A stretch of DNA of 64,000 nt from Hyaloperonospora brassicae (taxonomy: Eukaryota > Oomycota > Peronosporomycetes > Peronosporales > Peronosporaceae), in assembly GCA_947650285.1 (NCBI GenBank), contig CANTFL010000136.1:248001-312000 (forward strand), given 5' to 3'. A model generated the notes under the pieces. It saw only the letters and a program-made list of their open reading frames with translations, had not been told where the DNA came from and searched no databases. Positions 45,268-56,124 of this stretch are shown here, in pieces (positions within the stretch are counted from its first letter, which is position 1; each line of letters starts with the position of its first letter). Position numbers and translations under genes: made by a program.

Positions 45268-46643
45268 CGCGTTTTCCTTCCAGCTGGTCAAAGGCTTCTT
45301 GTCTACGTGGAGGCACTGAAAGCGTAAGCGCTGTTCGTGTAGGTGACGTATTCCTTTCCCCATGACGTTATCCAATCGTCATAGTGGTCGCTTTGGCCTA
45401 CGATCAGGGGCATGTCGCTAAGACTACATGGCTTGCAGCCATTTTGTAGCAATTGCGCATCGACAAACGCCTTGGAAGAGCCGAAATGTTTCCCGAAGTA
45501 CAAAACATCCTGGTTTGGAAGACATTACGTTTGCGAAAAGGCAAAGTGCCCAACAAGAAGACTTAGCGTAAACGTAGTAGTACGGCAACGGGGTCGTGGT
45601 CAAATGTCGCCTGACAAGCAGAAGAAAGAGAGGTTGCAAAATCACAAAATAGTGTGGCGACTAGTCAAACAACATTTGCCATATCGCGGCTTAATCGGAA
45701 TAAGTATTGTATTACAGTAAGCAATACACATTCACGAGGCACTCGGTCTTGATGCTGATGTTATCGATGCAGTAACAAAAGCAACGAAGTGGTAGCGATG
45801 GCATATATCATTAGACGAGAAGGTGATAGTCCGAGAGCTTTGTGTCTATCGAGCGAAAGGAGTGACGCTTGACCTGTAATTAATTGTTTGACGAGTACAT
45901 CATTACGTCAGTTGTTGTGCAGGTCCATATCTATTCGAAGTGCGACTCTAATAAGCTCATTGCGTGAGTAGCAAGTTCTTGAGAGTGGACCTCGACCGAC
46001 AACGTTCAATAACGTCTTTCAGAGCACTCCATGAATGTTAATTCAACCGCACCACGTCATTGTGCCTAATTAATCCCGCGCTTGCTCTTGACAACTGCTT
46101 CCGATACTTGCCCATTGCTTGTCATCTGCAAGATCACATGATCCAAAAAGAACGGCAAAATATTGAGGTGGTGATGCTGCGGATGCTGTAATGTCGGAGT
46201 TGCAAGACCTTCGCTGCACTAAAAGCGTCAAGCAGTCGCTTATTCGCACTTTTGTCATTTGATGGTTTCCGACAATCGTGCGTTCGTGTGCGTGACTTCC
46301 AGACTCTTGAACGGTCGCTATGCATGACAAACCAGTGAAAATTCTAGTGCATTATTCAATGAATGAATAGAGTTCTTGCTAGCTCGAACCTAACACGACA
46401 TGATCAGGGCAGGCTGCGTAGACACACAAATGGACGGACACACAGAAAATAGCTGCCAGTAAGTTCGGCTATTATCTTAGGCACCCTTACTGATTGCTTC
46501 GGGCCCTCAACGTCGCAATCGTGCAAGTACGTACGATCGCTCACGACGTGATCGTCATCGTATGCTCCGGTTAAAGTTGGTCAACGACGTGAACGGTAGT
46601 ACAGTCAACGCAATCAACAGTGGTATCGTTGCAAGACTTAATT
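45268..46643. other. Spacer between elements 1 and 2
   Basis: About 1.4 kb with only short frames; a 66-codon minus frame at 45303-45503 has no recognisable signature. Nothing named. Confidence 0.5.
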
Positions 46644-47166
46644 TGTAGCGGAGCTACACAGCTCCTTAAGTTAGAGGAAGACTTAACGCTCAATGAGCAA
46701 CTTTGGTTCAACGAACCCGACTCAAAGAGTCAACAGCTCTATGAGCAACTTTGGTTCCACGAACCCGACTCAGAGAGTCAACAAGCTCAGAGAGCTTACG
46801 GTCCCTGTTCCAGGGGGACCAAACGATTCAAGAGAATCACAGCACAGAGTGCTCAAGAGCAGCTACCTTTACAGGCGATGCTAGCTCTTCCGATCAAGAC
46901 GCCTCGTAAGGCACGTGTCTTATGTTGATCAAAATGGGAACTGAATTTTATTTCTTCTTTTAACCTAAAAGAACACCTTAGAACAAAGTAAATAACCTAC
47001 TCACTTATGTCCTAAATAAACCTATTAAAAGATCTCGTAATCAATGGTTGACAGACATCAGTCTTCAACAATTGATACTGTGTTCTAATATTACTCTAAA
47101 AGGATCCCATCCCTTGTGTGCACCACACCTATTGTCCACTATCAGTCGACGTGTAACCCCTTTACA
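46644..47166 (-). repeat. Element 2 3' LTR
   Basis: Begins TGTAGCGGAGCTACA and ends CCCCTTTACA. Holds many short palindromes such as GACTCAAAGAGTC, GGTTCCACGAACC and AAGCTCAGAGAGCTT. A purine-rich tract lies just inside it (minus strand, about 47167-47180). Confidence 0.88.
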
Positions 47167-47274
47167 CCCTTCCCCACCAGACTGACGTTTCCACAAAACG
47201 TCAATCGAATTCTTTTCTCGAAGAGGACGGTGTGTGTGCGCTTCAACCTTACGGTTGGCAAAACAAAAAACACC

Positions 47275-48627
47275 ATGGCATCGCCAACCCATGAGTCTTC
47301 GACTCTCTCGTCTTACCTCGGCATCGATGTGGTTGTGGATTATGGTAGTGTTACCGATATCCATGGTGACGAGAGGACAATGTCCGACTCACCAGTGCAA
47401 GAGGCAGCGCCTCATATTGCACCAAACCCATTTGCTGAGCGTGGCGAAGCCAACGCGCCATCGGCGCCACATCAAACACTTGTCGTGGGCGACGCCGTCA
47501 TCACTAATCCGCTCGATGAGCAACAACAGTATGCTATACAATGAGAGGAGAGCGATCAGCGCCGTATGCAGCTTGCTGCAACCCTTGAGGGTCGTCGTGG
47601 ATATCTGTTCACACCACTCAATGCGGAAGAGCGTATACGCCAAACGACGGGTCGTTCTTTGGCAACGTGAGCCATTGGCGCTGAGCCAACATCTTCTGAT
47701 GAGGTGGCGAGTCGACAGGCACTTCGTGAGAGGTACCTGCAACCCAACTTCATGACTCAGAATCAATACAAGTTCCGACTTGACACGCAAGCACGGGGTG
47801 CACCGGTTCCACCGATGAAGGGTATACCCATCCTCTTATTCGCAGGCGAATATCAGGAGGAAGAAGACAACGCTTTTGTTCGCTGGGTGCATCGGAAACG
47901 ACACCTCAGCAGCGTGTTAGATCTTAGAGCAAGTGCCGATGTGGCAGATGTTCGTCTAAAATGAAAGTTTCGGTATGATTACGCCTAGCTTAAGGCCAGA
48001 GGCCAGTTGCGAACTCGCACACGCTATGCTCCGGCTGTGCCAATTGATGTGGGTCTTGGTCAAGCGGTGCCCAACTACCCACCTGCCTCCACCACTATTG
48101 GTGAGAATCGCTCTCGGTCGAGGGATGACCCCTGACACGATGTTCAAAAACATCAACGTCGTATGAGCAATCCTGCCGAAGGGGTATCTCAAACTCCCAC
48201 GAGTTCTCCGACTCCGGGTACCCTCGCCACTTCACCAGATACTGGTATTGACCCTGACGACGATGTAGTTTCAGGAGTCGCTTCACATGGAACTGGCGGT
48301 TCCCTTGCTCATCAAGTAGCGTCGGAGGTGGTCGGTATACCGAAGTAGGAGCATGAGAAGGTGCTTCTCGAGCTGAGTGGTCTCCGTGAGACATTGGGTA
48401 AGACCCAGAGTGCGTTTGACGCGATGCGAGCCCGTGTCCAGGCGTTGGAGTTGGTCCAAGCCCGGATGGAGGCCCAGCTTGACCTCCTGATACGGATTCA
48501 GCAACCGATGGCAAGGCCAAACTATGCGGCTCAAGCGCCTCCAAGTTCACGTGGGACGGATCCCGATACGGCTAAAGCAAGCCAACGTAGAACACGGGGT
48601 GTGTGCGCAGTTTGCGCGGAAGGTTGA
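47275..48627 (+). pseudogene. Antisense ORF remnant of element 2
   Basis: From ATG at 47275 to TGA at 48625-48627 the plus strand keeps one frame for about 450 codons, broken only by about six stop codons (47542, 47668, 47962, 47986, 48127 and 48346) and by no frameshift. Most stops are TGA or TAG, as C-to-T changes in CGA or CAG would give. The C-terminal part is a coiled coil (LSGLRETLGKTQSAFDAM, RARVQALELVQARMEAQ). Position, direction and C-terminal style match the element 1 antisense ORF, though the N-terminal parts show no clear similarity by eye. The part 48095-48550 overlaps the sense chromodomain. Confidence 0.65.
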
Positions 48628-50269
48628 GCGTATACGCAAGTCCCTTTTTGGCGACGACCGTGAATGGTCCAATGAAGCGCGGGCACAACTTTGTCTTGAA
48701 GACGGCAGACACTACATTTGTAGGCAAGTTTTAAGCATCGAATAGAACTTGTTCTCCGAACTCAATACGTTCAATACAACTTCTGCCTTTAGCATCAGCT
48801 TGTTCCTTCTGCTTGTCTTGGCTATCATCCAGTGCGTCACGCACATGTCGTAAGACATTCAATCGCGTTGCGATAAATTTGCTTACCTGTTTTTGAACAG
48901 TAGAAGGGCTGATATCAGCAAGCCGATCGGCAACCCCTCCCCCACCAAGCCCTGAACCACGTAGTGGTAGCGTTAACGGAACGCGATGGTGCGTGAGACC
49001 ATTCACATAACGGTGTGTAGCCGGTGGAGGCATGCACGGCGTTATTCAACGCAAACTCAACGACAGGGAGCATCGAGCTCCAACGCTTAGGCGTTTCAGC
49101 GCAAACACTGCGCAAGATGTCACCAATGATGCGATTCACTCGCTCGGTTTGACCATGAGTCTGCGGATTATCTGCTGTGGACATGTCCAAACGTGTGCCG
49201 AGCACCTTGAAGACGGACTTTCAAAACTTCCCAGTGAAGCGAGGATCTCTATCAGAGACAATTGCCAACGGCAAACCGTGTTGTCGAAAGACGCGATCGA
49301 TAAACAGCGTCGATGTACCTTCACCATCAATGGTATCTGGCACCGCCGCTAAATGATCCATCTTGCTCAAACGGTCAACAAAGACCACAATACCCGTATT
49401 TCCAAACGAATCCTTCGGTAATCCGAACAGGAAGTCCATACTGATGGATTCTTAACACCCCTTGAGTATAGGCGAACTAGCCAGCGGCGCGGCCGCGTGA
49501 GGTGATAGTTTAACTCGTTGACACGTTTCACAAGTACGCACATATGTGCTCACCCATTTGTATATTTTGGGTCACCAATAGTATAGGCTAACTGAGCCAT
49601 AGGTCTTCTCTCTACCGAGATGACCGCTCACCGCAGTATCATGCGCCTCATAGAGGATGCGATACTTCATTTCCGTATCATGAGGGACAACGATGCAAGG
49701 ATATTCCTCCACATCCGTGCTATAGCACAACAGGCCTTGATCGATGGCATTTCGATGTAACCCCGCACGTAATCGTGCCGACAATATTATGTCCGAGTCC
49801 TTAAACTCCTCGCTCCCTAGAGCACGTAGCAGAGCTACACTATGGTCATCCTTGACATATGCCGTACGGATTGGGTCAGTGACCGACGACGACAGAGTCG
49901 TAACATGAGCAAGCTCATAGGCCTGCGTGACAACGCATCATCCAAAACATTATGCTTGCCCGGCTTGTACTTCACCTCGAAGTTGTACTCGGCAAAGAAG
50001 GAAAGCCAACGAGCCATTCTATGAGAGAGGTGAGGCGACTGGCTCGCAGTGCGTAGTGACGCATGATCTGTATATATCACAAACGGCTTAGAGCCAAGCA
50101 GATGAACTCTGAATTTGACTAAAGCATACTTCATTGCAAGTAGCTCTTTGTCATGAACAGGATAGTTGTTTTCTGCAGCCTTCAGCTGCCGGGACTCAAA
50201 CGCAATGACGCGTTCCCGTCCATCAGAATCTGTCTGTAACAAGGCGCTGCCTATGGCAAAGTCAGATGC
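48095..50269 (-). pseudogene. Element 2 pol 3' part: RNase H end, integrase, chromodomain
   Basis: Broken into several frames. RNase H at 49835-50269 (KPFVIYTDHASLRT, WLSFFAEYNFEVKY), integrase at about 48900-49780 (MDFLFGLPKDSF, SDRDPRFTGKF, NPQTHGQTERVNR), and chromodomain at 48095-48550 (QFHVKRLLKLHRRQGQ, LVKWRGYPESENSWE). Homologous to element 1 at protein level but clearly diverged. Confidence 0.85.
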
Positions 50270-50452
50270 GTTTTATCAGGTAACCACAAATGTAAAAAAA
50301 TTTGAGCAGATTTTCCCATAGCTCTTATAAAAATTAAAATACAAATTACATCTATAATACTTAAAATATAATTACAAAAAACAAAATACAAATCTTTTGC
50401 AAGAGAAATTGCAGCAAATGTACTAAAAAAGCAAATCTTTAAAAATTACCTT

Positions 50453-50532
50453 AGTTCGGATTAAGGGCTGAAACTCGCCCTTATGAAGCTGGAATCGCTA
50501 GTAATCGCAAAACAGCATGTTGCGGTGAATTA
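50453..50532 (+). pseudogene. rns: Fragment of mitochondrial small-subunit rRNA 3' region
   Basis: Contains the near-universal run TGAAGCTGGAATCGCTAGTA followed by ATCGC, then GCATGTTGCGGTGAA, corresponding to the 3' part of 16S-type rRNA. Truncated on both sides. Confidence 0.9.
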
Positions 50533-50628
50533 GATTTAGAAAAGGTAATTTCAAAAAAATTAATTTAAGAAGTTCGCGTAATAAAAAAAATAATATTATC
50601 AATTAATTTAAATTTTATTTATTTTTCC

Positions 50629-50691
50629 ATTACAGTTGATGATATAATTGGACAAGTTTTTTCATTATTAATTTTAACAGTTGCCGCTGCA
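50629..50691 (+). pseudogene. nad4L: Fragment of mitochondrial nad4L
   Basis: Reads ITVDDIIGQVFSLLILTVAA, matching the conserved middle of NADH dehydrogenase subunit 4L; sequence breaks right after the AAA run, where the gene should continue. Confidence 0.7.
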
Positions 50692-50873
50692 GACAATTTC
50701 ACCAAGTAGGCTATTAAAATAAAAATATAAATGAAACAAAATCAAATAATAACTTAATTACAATTACATTTATTTGAATTAAAATATAATGTTTTTATTC
50801 TTTTAACTGCTTTTTGTTATCTTTTTATAATTTCATATTATTTTTCAGATCAATTAATATATTTATTTGTTTA

Positions 50874-50919
50874 TCAGGCTCATAATCTGAAGATGTAGGT
50901 TCAAATCCTACTCTCGTCA
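50874..50919 (+). pseudogene. trnM: 3' half of mitochondrial tRNA-Met(CAT)
   Basis: Anticodon stem TCAGG/TCTGA with loop CTCATAA, T-arm GTAGG/CCTAC with loop TTCAAAT, and an acceptor 3' strand TCTCGTC. No matching D-arm or 5' acceptor strand lies upstream, so it is half a tRNA. Confidence 0.75.
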
Positions 50920-50952
50920 TATTTTTTACATTTTTTTGAAAGTGTATTAATT

Positions 50953-51009
50953 CCTATGTTTTTAATTATAGGGATTTGGGGATCAAGAGAACGTAAAATT
51001 AAAGCCTCA
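50953..51009 (+). pseudogene. nad4: Fragment of mitochondrial nad4
   Basis: Reads PMFLIIGIWGSRERKIKAS, a strongly conserved segment of NADH dehydrogenase subunit 4. It ends at the junction with element 2. Confidence 0.85.
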
Positions 51010-53474
51010 ACAGACGACACTGAAAGATCGATCAGGATCAGGCAAAGCCAAGATTGGCGCATGAAGGAGACTCTCCTTTACTGCTTGAAAAGCATCATGC
51101 TCGGTGCTAGTCCAGCACCATTCCACATCCTTTTCAGGAAATTGGATAATGACCGAGCCATATCTGCGCAATTCGCACTATACTTGTGTAAGTAATTACA
51201 AGGCCAAGCCACTAACGTAAGTACTTTTGGTTCTTTGTAACCGGCCAATCGACTATGGCTTTTACCTATGCGGGATCCGCTCTAAGGCCTCGCTTACCAA
51301 TAAAGCACCCTAACAGGGAATCTCTTCTGCACCAAAGATGCACTTAGACGCGTTGGAGTACAACTCATTCGTGCGCATGCACTCGAGCACCGCTCGTAAA
51401 TGGTCAAGGTGATTGTCCACATCTGACCGACCGTTCATAGCACGACTGTGGACAAAGACGTCATTAAAGTACGTCTGTGCATAACCTCAATGAGGTCTGA
51501 ACAATTGCGTCACAAGACGATTGAATGTAGCCGGGGCATTTGATAACCCTTGCGGCATAACAAGCCACTACCAGAGCATACCGCTTGGAGTTCTGACCGC
51601 TGTCAGCAGAATATCAATTTCTCGCATGAGAAGATGGTAATAACCATCGACTAAGTCGAGTGCACTGTACATTGTACATCCCACCATACTGTTCTGAAGA
51701 ACATCCTTCCGCATTACTGGTGTCTGAGCCGGGATGGTGTCTGCATTAAGCTTATTGTAAGCATGAACAATGCGCCACTTCTCATTGGGCTTTTTGACAC
51801 AGAATGTCGGTGTGGAATCGGGAGATTTGCTCTCACGTACCATTCCTGCCGCGTGCTTTGCACGAAAGAAGTCGTCAATGACGTCACACTGCTACTTCGG
51901 TAAAGGCCACTGCCGTGTTACGCAGCATTTAGTTCCAGATACCAAGTCAATTTCATGACGTACACCTCTATCGGGAGGTAAGACGGACGGTGGGTTGTGA
52001 CACACCACGTCCTGAAATTCCTTTACCAAAGGATAAAAGGATCAAGAGGATCCTTAAGGATCAAAGATTCACTACGGTCATCCAATGCCGCCTTTGTGTC
52101 CTCAAAGACAGACTCATCCAATAACGAGGATGAGTTCAACTCAATATCCGGCCGAATGACCACTAACTCGGATAATTCTCCTGCCTGTAAGGCTTGGCTA
52201 AATTCGCCGTCAGACAAGTCGTCTTGTTGAAATAGAGTATCCAAAGATGGAAGAGTCTCAAGACTAATATTGCCATCAATCTGGCCAGTCAACCCATTGA
52301 CAAGTGAATATAGTGTATTATTACTATTATCACTTCGTGACTTCTTATACGTTGGGCACTTAACAGTTGCCACCCTACGCTGGAATCGTTTTCCCACAGA
52401 AACCGTACGCCTCTTAGAGGCCGGGACAGTAGGGTCCCCGCGGTTGCTATTTATCTTAGCACGCTCTATACGAGAGCTCATGTCTTAAACGATATCAGGC
52501 AAAATGTTACGTAACTCGAACACTTCACCCAGTGACTTCACACGTACCACTTCACGTACAGCATCCGGTCCTGGCCCTGAAAACTCTGGCTTCTCGCCAT
52601 CAATGTCATTACCGACATTCAGTGAGGTGCCACCTCGGCCGCCCTCAATCGGTGGAATTTCACGTGCCACTTCACGTACAGCATTCGGGCCTAGCCCTAA
52701 ACACTCTGAATTCTCGCCATCGATGTCATAACCGACATTCAGTAAAGTGCCACATCGGCAGCCCTCAATCGGTGGAATTTCACGTGCCACCCTACTCACA
52801 TCAGAGGAATTACATTCTTGATGTCTCGGCCCTATGCCGACCATGCCTGCAGCATGCAGTGACTCAGTATCACGACGAGTATCACTCAACGGAGTATAAC
52901 TCTCTTCACATACGGTGAAAGAGCTCCGCTCAATATTGATGTCATTGACATTGTAGTTAATAAACTCCGACATACCAATGTCCAGCACATTGACATCTTC
53001 CGTCAATGGCTCGCGTCAATAGCGCTTTTGTTGCCTAGCAAAGGTGGGTTCATGACTCTCCAAATCTTCGCTAGATACATTGCGCGCGGCGCCTAAGGTC
53101 TTAGACCTCCAATCAATCCATGGCTCATGGCGTTCAAGCCAAGCCATACCCAGGATGAGACCACATCTCGAATCCAAATCGAGGACAAAACAGCGTTCAA
53201 TGCTGTCAAATTACAAAAACTTCACACCTAAGTTCGACGGAACTTTAGGCACCGTGACGCGACTACCAGTCGCTAAACGAACGATGATCGAATCACCCTC
53301 ATGCGCTTTGAGCGCTTCAGCGTATTGCTGACTTCCCTCAAGGGAACGACGTCGATCATAACTGCATGATGCTCCAGAGTCGATTAGGATCAACCAATGC
53401 TTCTCAAAGTCTATAACTTTTGCCTCGGCGACTAACAAGCCAGACTTGTATCCACGCTTCGTGCTGATAGGCAC
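51010..53474 (-). pseudogene. Element 2 pol 5' part: protease, linker, reverse transcriptase
   Basis: Protease at 53211-53474 (LILIDSGASCSYDRRRSL, with normal DSGA), linker at 51960-53000, and RT at 51010-51950 (STPTFCVKKPNEKWRIVHAY, SALDLVDGYYHLLMRE). Several frames and stops. The linker contains a 120-bp tandem duplication, listed separately. Confidence 0.85.
52541..52800. repeat. 120-bp tandem repeat in element 2 pol linker
   Basis: Units 52541-52660 and 52661-52780 plus a 20-bp start of a third. On the minus strand each encodes 40 residues containing VAREIPPIEG and LNVG-DIDGE. Length is a multiple of three, so the frame was kept. Confidence 0.85.
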
Positions 53475-53599
53475 AGAGCTCGGTGGGGCTAAGCCCTGTT
53501 TTACTATACCTCGTAGAGGAGCAACAGAACTCAGTTCTACCCCAGTAGGGAGCCCCGCGCCTACTGAGTGTCGACGTTTCCCCGTGACATACCAGGTTT

Positions 53600-54400
53600 C
53601 TAGTTGTAACTGGGGTTTCGACCCATTGGAGTCGATTGTTGCTTACGCAAAGGACAAGTGGGACGCAAGTGTTTAGTGCTTCCGCACATATGACAGCGTC
53701 TCACTTCCTGACATTGTTCGGCAACATGAAGCTCCGATTCACCTTCATCTTCAGCATGGCTGATATATATCGGTTCTGGCTTACAGTAAGCCGAGGTGCT
53801 CGCAGAGGTTGTCCTCGCAAAGCTTGGGTTGTACCCATTCCAACCAAGTCTGGACAACTTAAAGTTGTGCTCAGTATTTTGAGCGATGCTAACAGCCTCC
53901 TCAAAAGTAGAGGGATGGACTCGAAACACCTCGGTCCTACCAATGCCATAACGAAGACCTTCCATGAAGACAGTCACATAGGCTGTCTCAGGGAGAGGGT
54001 CCGACTGCATAGTAGCCATAAGAGTTCTCAACTCTTGGATATAGTCCATCAGACCATTCTTACCCTGACGGGTAGACAAGAAGCGTGAGCGCACGCAATA
54101 AGCCAGGTTGGGCGGCGAGAAAACTTGCAAAAGGTCTAACTTGAGCGAATCCCACGTGGGAAACGCCAAGTAAACCGACGTGCCACACGTCAGAGCCTAC
54201 TCTCTAGCTCTTCCAACGAGCTTGGAGATAGCCAGCGAGACCGTCTGGTACTCCATTGAGATAATGCAGAGTTCATGGCCATCTCAATCTCACGGATCCA
54301 GAGGGTCACGTTTCCCCCCTCCTTCCCGGAGTAATGTTTAACGTCCACCCGAAGCGACGAGGCTTAGCCTCTTCATCTGGCATCGCCACGTATCGTGTTG
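53600..54400 (-). pseudogene. Element 2 gag remnant
   Basis: Gag core (LLQVFSPPNLAYCVRSRF, KNGLMDYIQELRTLMATM, FMEGLRYGIGRTEVFRVHP) and zinc knuckle CHMCGSTKHLRPTC in a 190-codon frame at 53600-54169. The upstream part to about 54400 is in other frames. Related to element 1 gag but well diverged. Confidence 0.8.
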
Positions 54401-54633
54401 GCATAGCCGACGCTACCTGGTTTTAAAACTGCCCTAGAAGGGCCGTTTCGTACTACATGAAGGTCTCTACTCGTGCATTGAGCACATCGGGACCATGTGA
54501 AGCTAAAAACTCAACATAATCAGGGCCTACGACCGAGGTAATCTTATCGAGAGCGACCTTATAGACCTCAAAGAGGAGTGTGGACTGCTCCATCCTCACA
54601 GAGGATCAGTCGTTACAGACTCAGGCTTAGATT

Positions 54634-54650
54634 GACTACAAGTGCTACCA
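54634..54650 (-). promoter_or_regulatory. Primer binding site of element 2
   Basis: Minus strand TGGTAGCACTTGTAGTC, two bases inside the 5' LTR, one base shorter than that of element 1. Confidence 0.7.
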
Positions 54651-54652
54651 AG

Positions 54653-55176
54653 TGTATCGGAGCTACACAGCTCCTTAAGTTAGAGGAAGACTTAACGCTC
54701 AATGAGCAACTTTGGTTCAACGAACCCGACTCAAAGAGTCAACAGCTCTACGAGCAACTTTGGTTCCACGAACCCGACTCAGAGAGTCAACAAGCTCAGA
54801 GAGCTTACGGTCCCTGTTCCAGGGGGACCAAACGATTCAAGAGAATCACAGCACAGAGTGCTCAAGAGCAGCTACCTTTACAGGCGATGCTAGCTCTTCC
54901 GATCAAGACGCCTCGTAAGGCACGTGTCTTATGTTGATCAAAATGGGAACTGAATTTTATTTCTTCTTTTAACCTAAAAGAACACCTTAGAACAAAGTAA
55001 ATAACCTACTCACTTATGTCCTAAATAAACCTATTAAAAGATCTCGTAATCAATGGTTGACAGACATCAGTCTTCAACAATTGATACTGTGTTCTAATAA
55101 TTCTGCAAAGGAGATCCCATCCCTTGTGTGCACCACACCTATTGTCCACTGCCAGTCGACGTGTAACCCCGTTTCA
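54653..55176 (-). repeat. Element 2 5' LTR
   Basis: Counterpart of 46644-47166. Differences cluster in the last 80 bp (for example TATTACTCTAAAAGG against TAATTCTGCAAAGGAG). Confidence 0.88.
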
Positions 55177-55755
55177 TGATTACATTTGCCCTTTGTCTTT
55201 GCGCGCTTCTCTTTATAGTAGCCAGCCGCTCTTAGCACCCATCAATTTTTTTAGCGGTGTCGAGCCTTCTGTTTTCACACATGATGCATTGATGCTCGAA
55301 AACTCGGTTGCATCCTTAGCGAAAAGGCCAGAGCGACTGCAGCTTTGAGACTGCTCCCTTCGACGGCTTAGCCAGCATTGATGATCGTCGCGTATAATTA
55401 AGTGATGTTTACCGAGGTATCTACGGTTCTTCGTGCTTCTTTGGGCTGTCATCGTCCGCACAGACATAGTATGTTGGATACTGCATGCGTCCCGATCGTG
55501 AGAACTTCAATTCGCACTTTGTCCAGCAAGTGCGCTTGCCTGCTGTTTCCCGTGAGCATGAAAGCCTATAATCGTCATAGCACGTCATCATGGCCAGCGT
55601 TTTGATTTAATTGACGACATCTCATTGCTTATTGCTCAATTTTGACGTAAAAAACAGATTCTTGCTGCTTACCGCTATCATGTGTATTATGATCGACTGG
55701 AAATGTACCGATCAATATTGCACTGATTGCTACTCTGCTGTCTTCGTGCAAGAAA
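55177..55755. other. Spacer after element 2
   Basis: About 580 bp with short frames only; nothing recognised. Confidence 0.5.
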
Positions 55756-55980
55756 TGTAACGGGGTAGCCCTTTACATGAGATTGTCATTTAAAACAATC
55801 TGACAATAAAGAATATTACGTCGAATATTCTTTTAGCAATATCACAGAGCATGATGATATTGTTGAAGATGACCGAAAGGTCTACTCATTGATTGATATC
55901 GTGATGATATCAACCCACCAATCGCTGCTAGACGCGCGCAATCGGTGGTGAGTAGACGTCATCATACGTTCAGTTAGATC
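55756..55980 (+). repeat. Truncated LTR of the element 1 family, opposite orientation
   Basis: Begins TGTAACGGGGTAGCCC and follows the reverse complement of the element 1 LTR through GTTGATATCGTGATGATATC and GACGCGCGCAAT, with many substitutions. Similarity stops near CAGTTAGAT at 55979, where LINE sequence begins. About 160 bp of the LTR are missing. Confidence 0.85.
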
Positions 55981-56124
55981 ACTCTTTAATCGGCAGCGCT
56001 GGGAGGAGGAGTATAAACAGGACAACGACTGGCTTTAGCCAGCTCTTATCGTATCACGGCTCTGCAGCCGTTACCGTGCTCACCGCCCGCTGGGGCGGGA
56101 GCGGACGAGATCCCGCCGAGCAGT

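Larger units (their letters stand above)
50270..51009 (+). other. Mosaic nuclear insert of mitochondrial DNA (NUMT)
   Basis: An abruptly AT-rich block of about 740 bp that splits the element 2 RNase H codons. On its left the pol frame reads DASDFAIG, on its right SFSVVC, which join without it. It contains pieces of mitochondrial small-subunit rRNA, nad4L, a tRNA-Met 3' half and nad4, each truncated. No target duplication is seen and about 2-3 bp were lost, as in end-joining repair. Confidence 0.85.
46644..55176 (-). mobile_element. Element 2: old, broken Ty3/gypsy chromovirus with mitochondrial insert
   Basis: About 8.5 kb, same orientation and order as element 1. LTRs of about 523 bp differ at roughly a dozen positions, so it is older. 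Flanks TAATT (46639-46643) and TGATT (55177-55181) may be a target duplication with one change. Internal parts carry many stops and frameshifts. A block of mitochondrial DNA (50270-51009) splits the RNase H codons. Confidence 0.9.

Noticed and set aside
50874..50919. Functional tRNA-Met gene
   Set aside because: Only the anticodon arm, T-arm and 3' acceptor strand exist; the 5' half is missing and the context is a mitochondrial insert.
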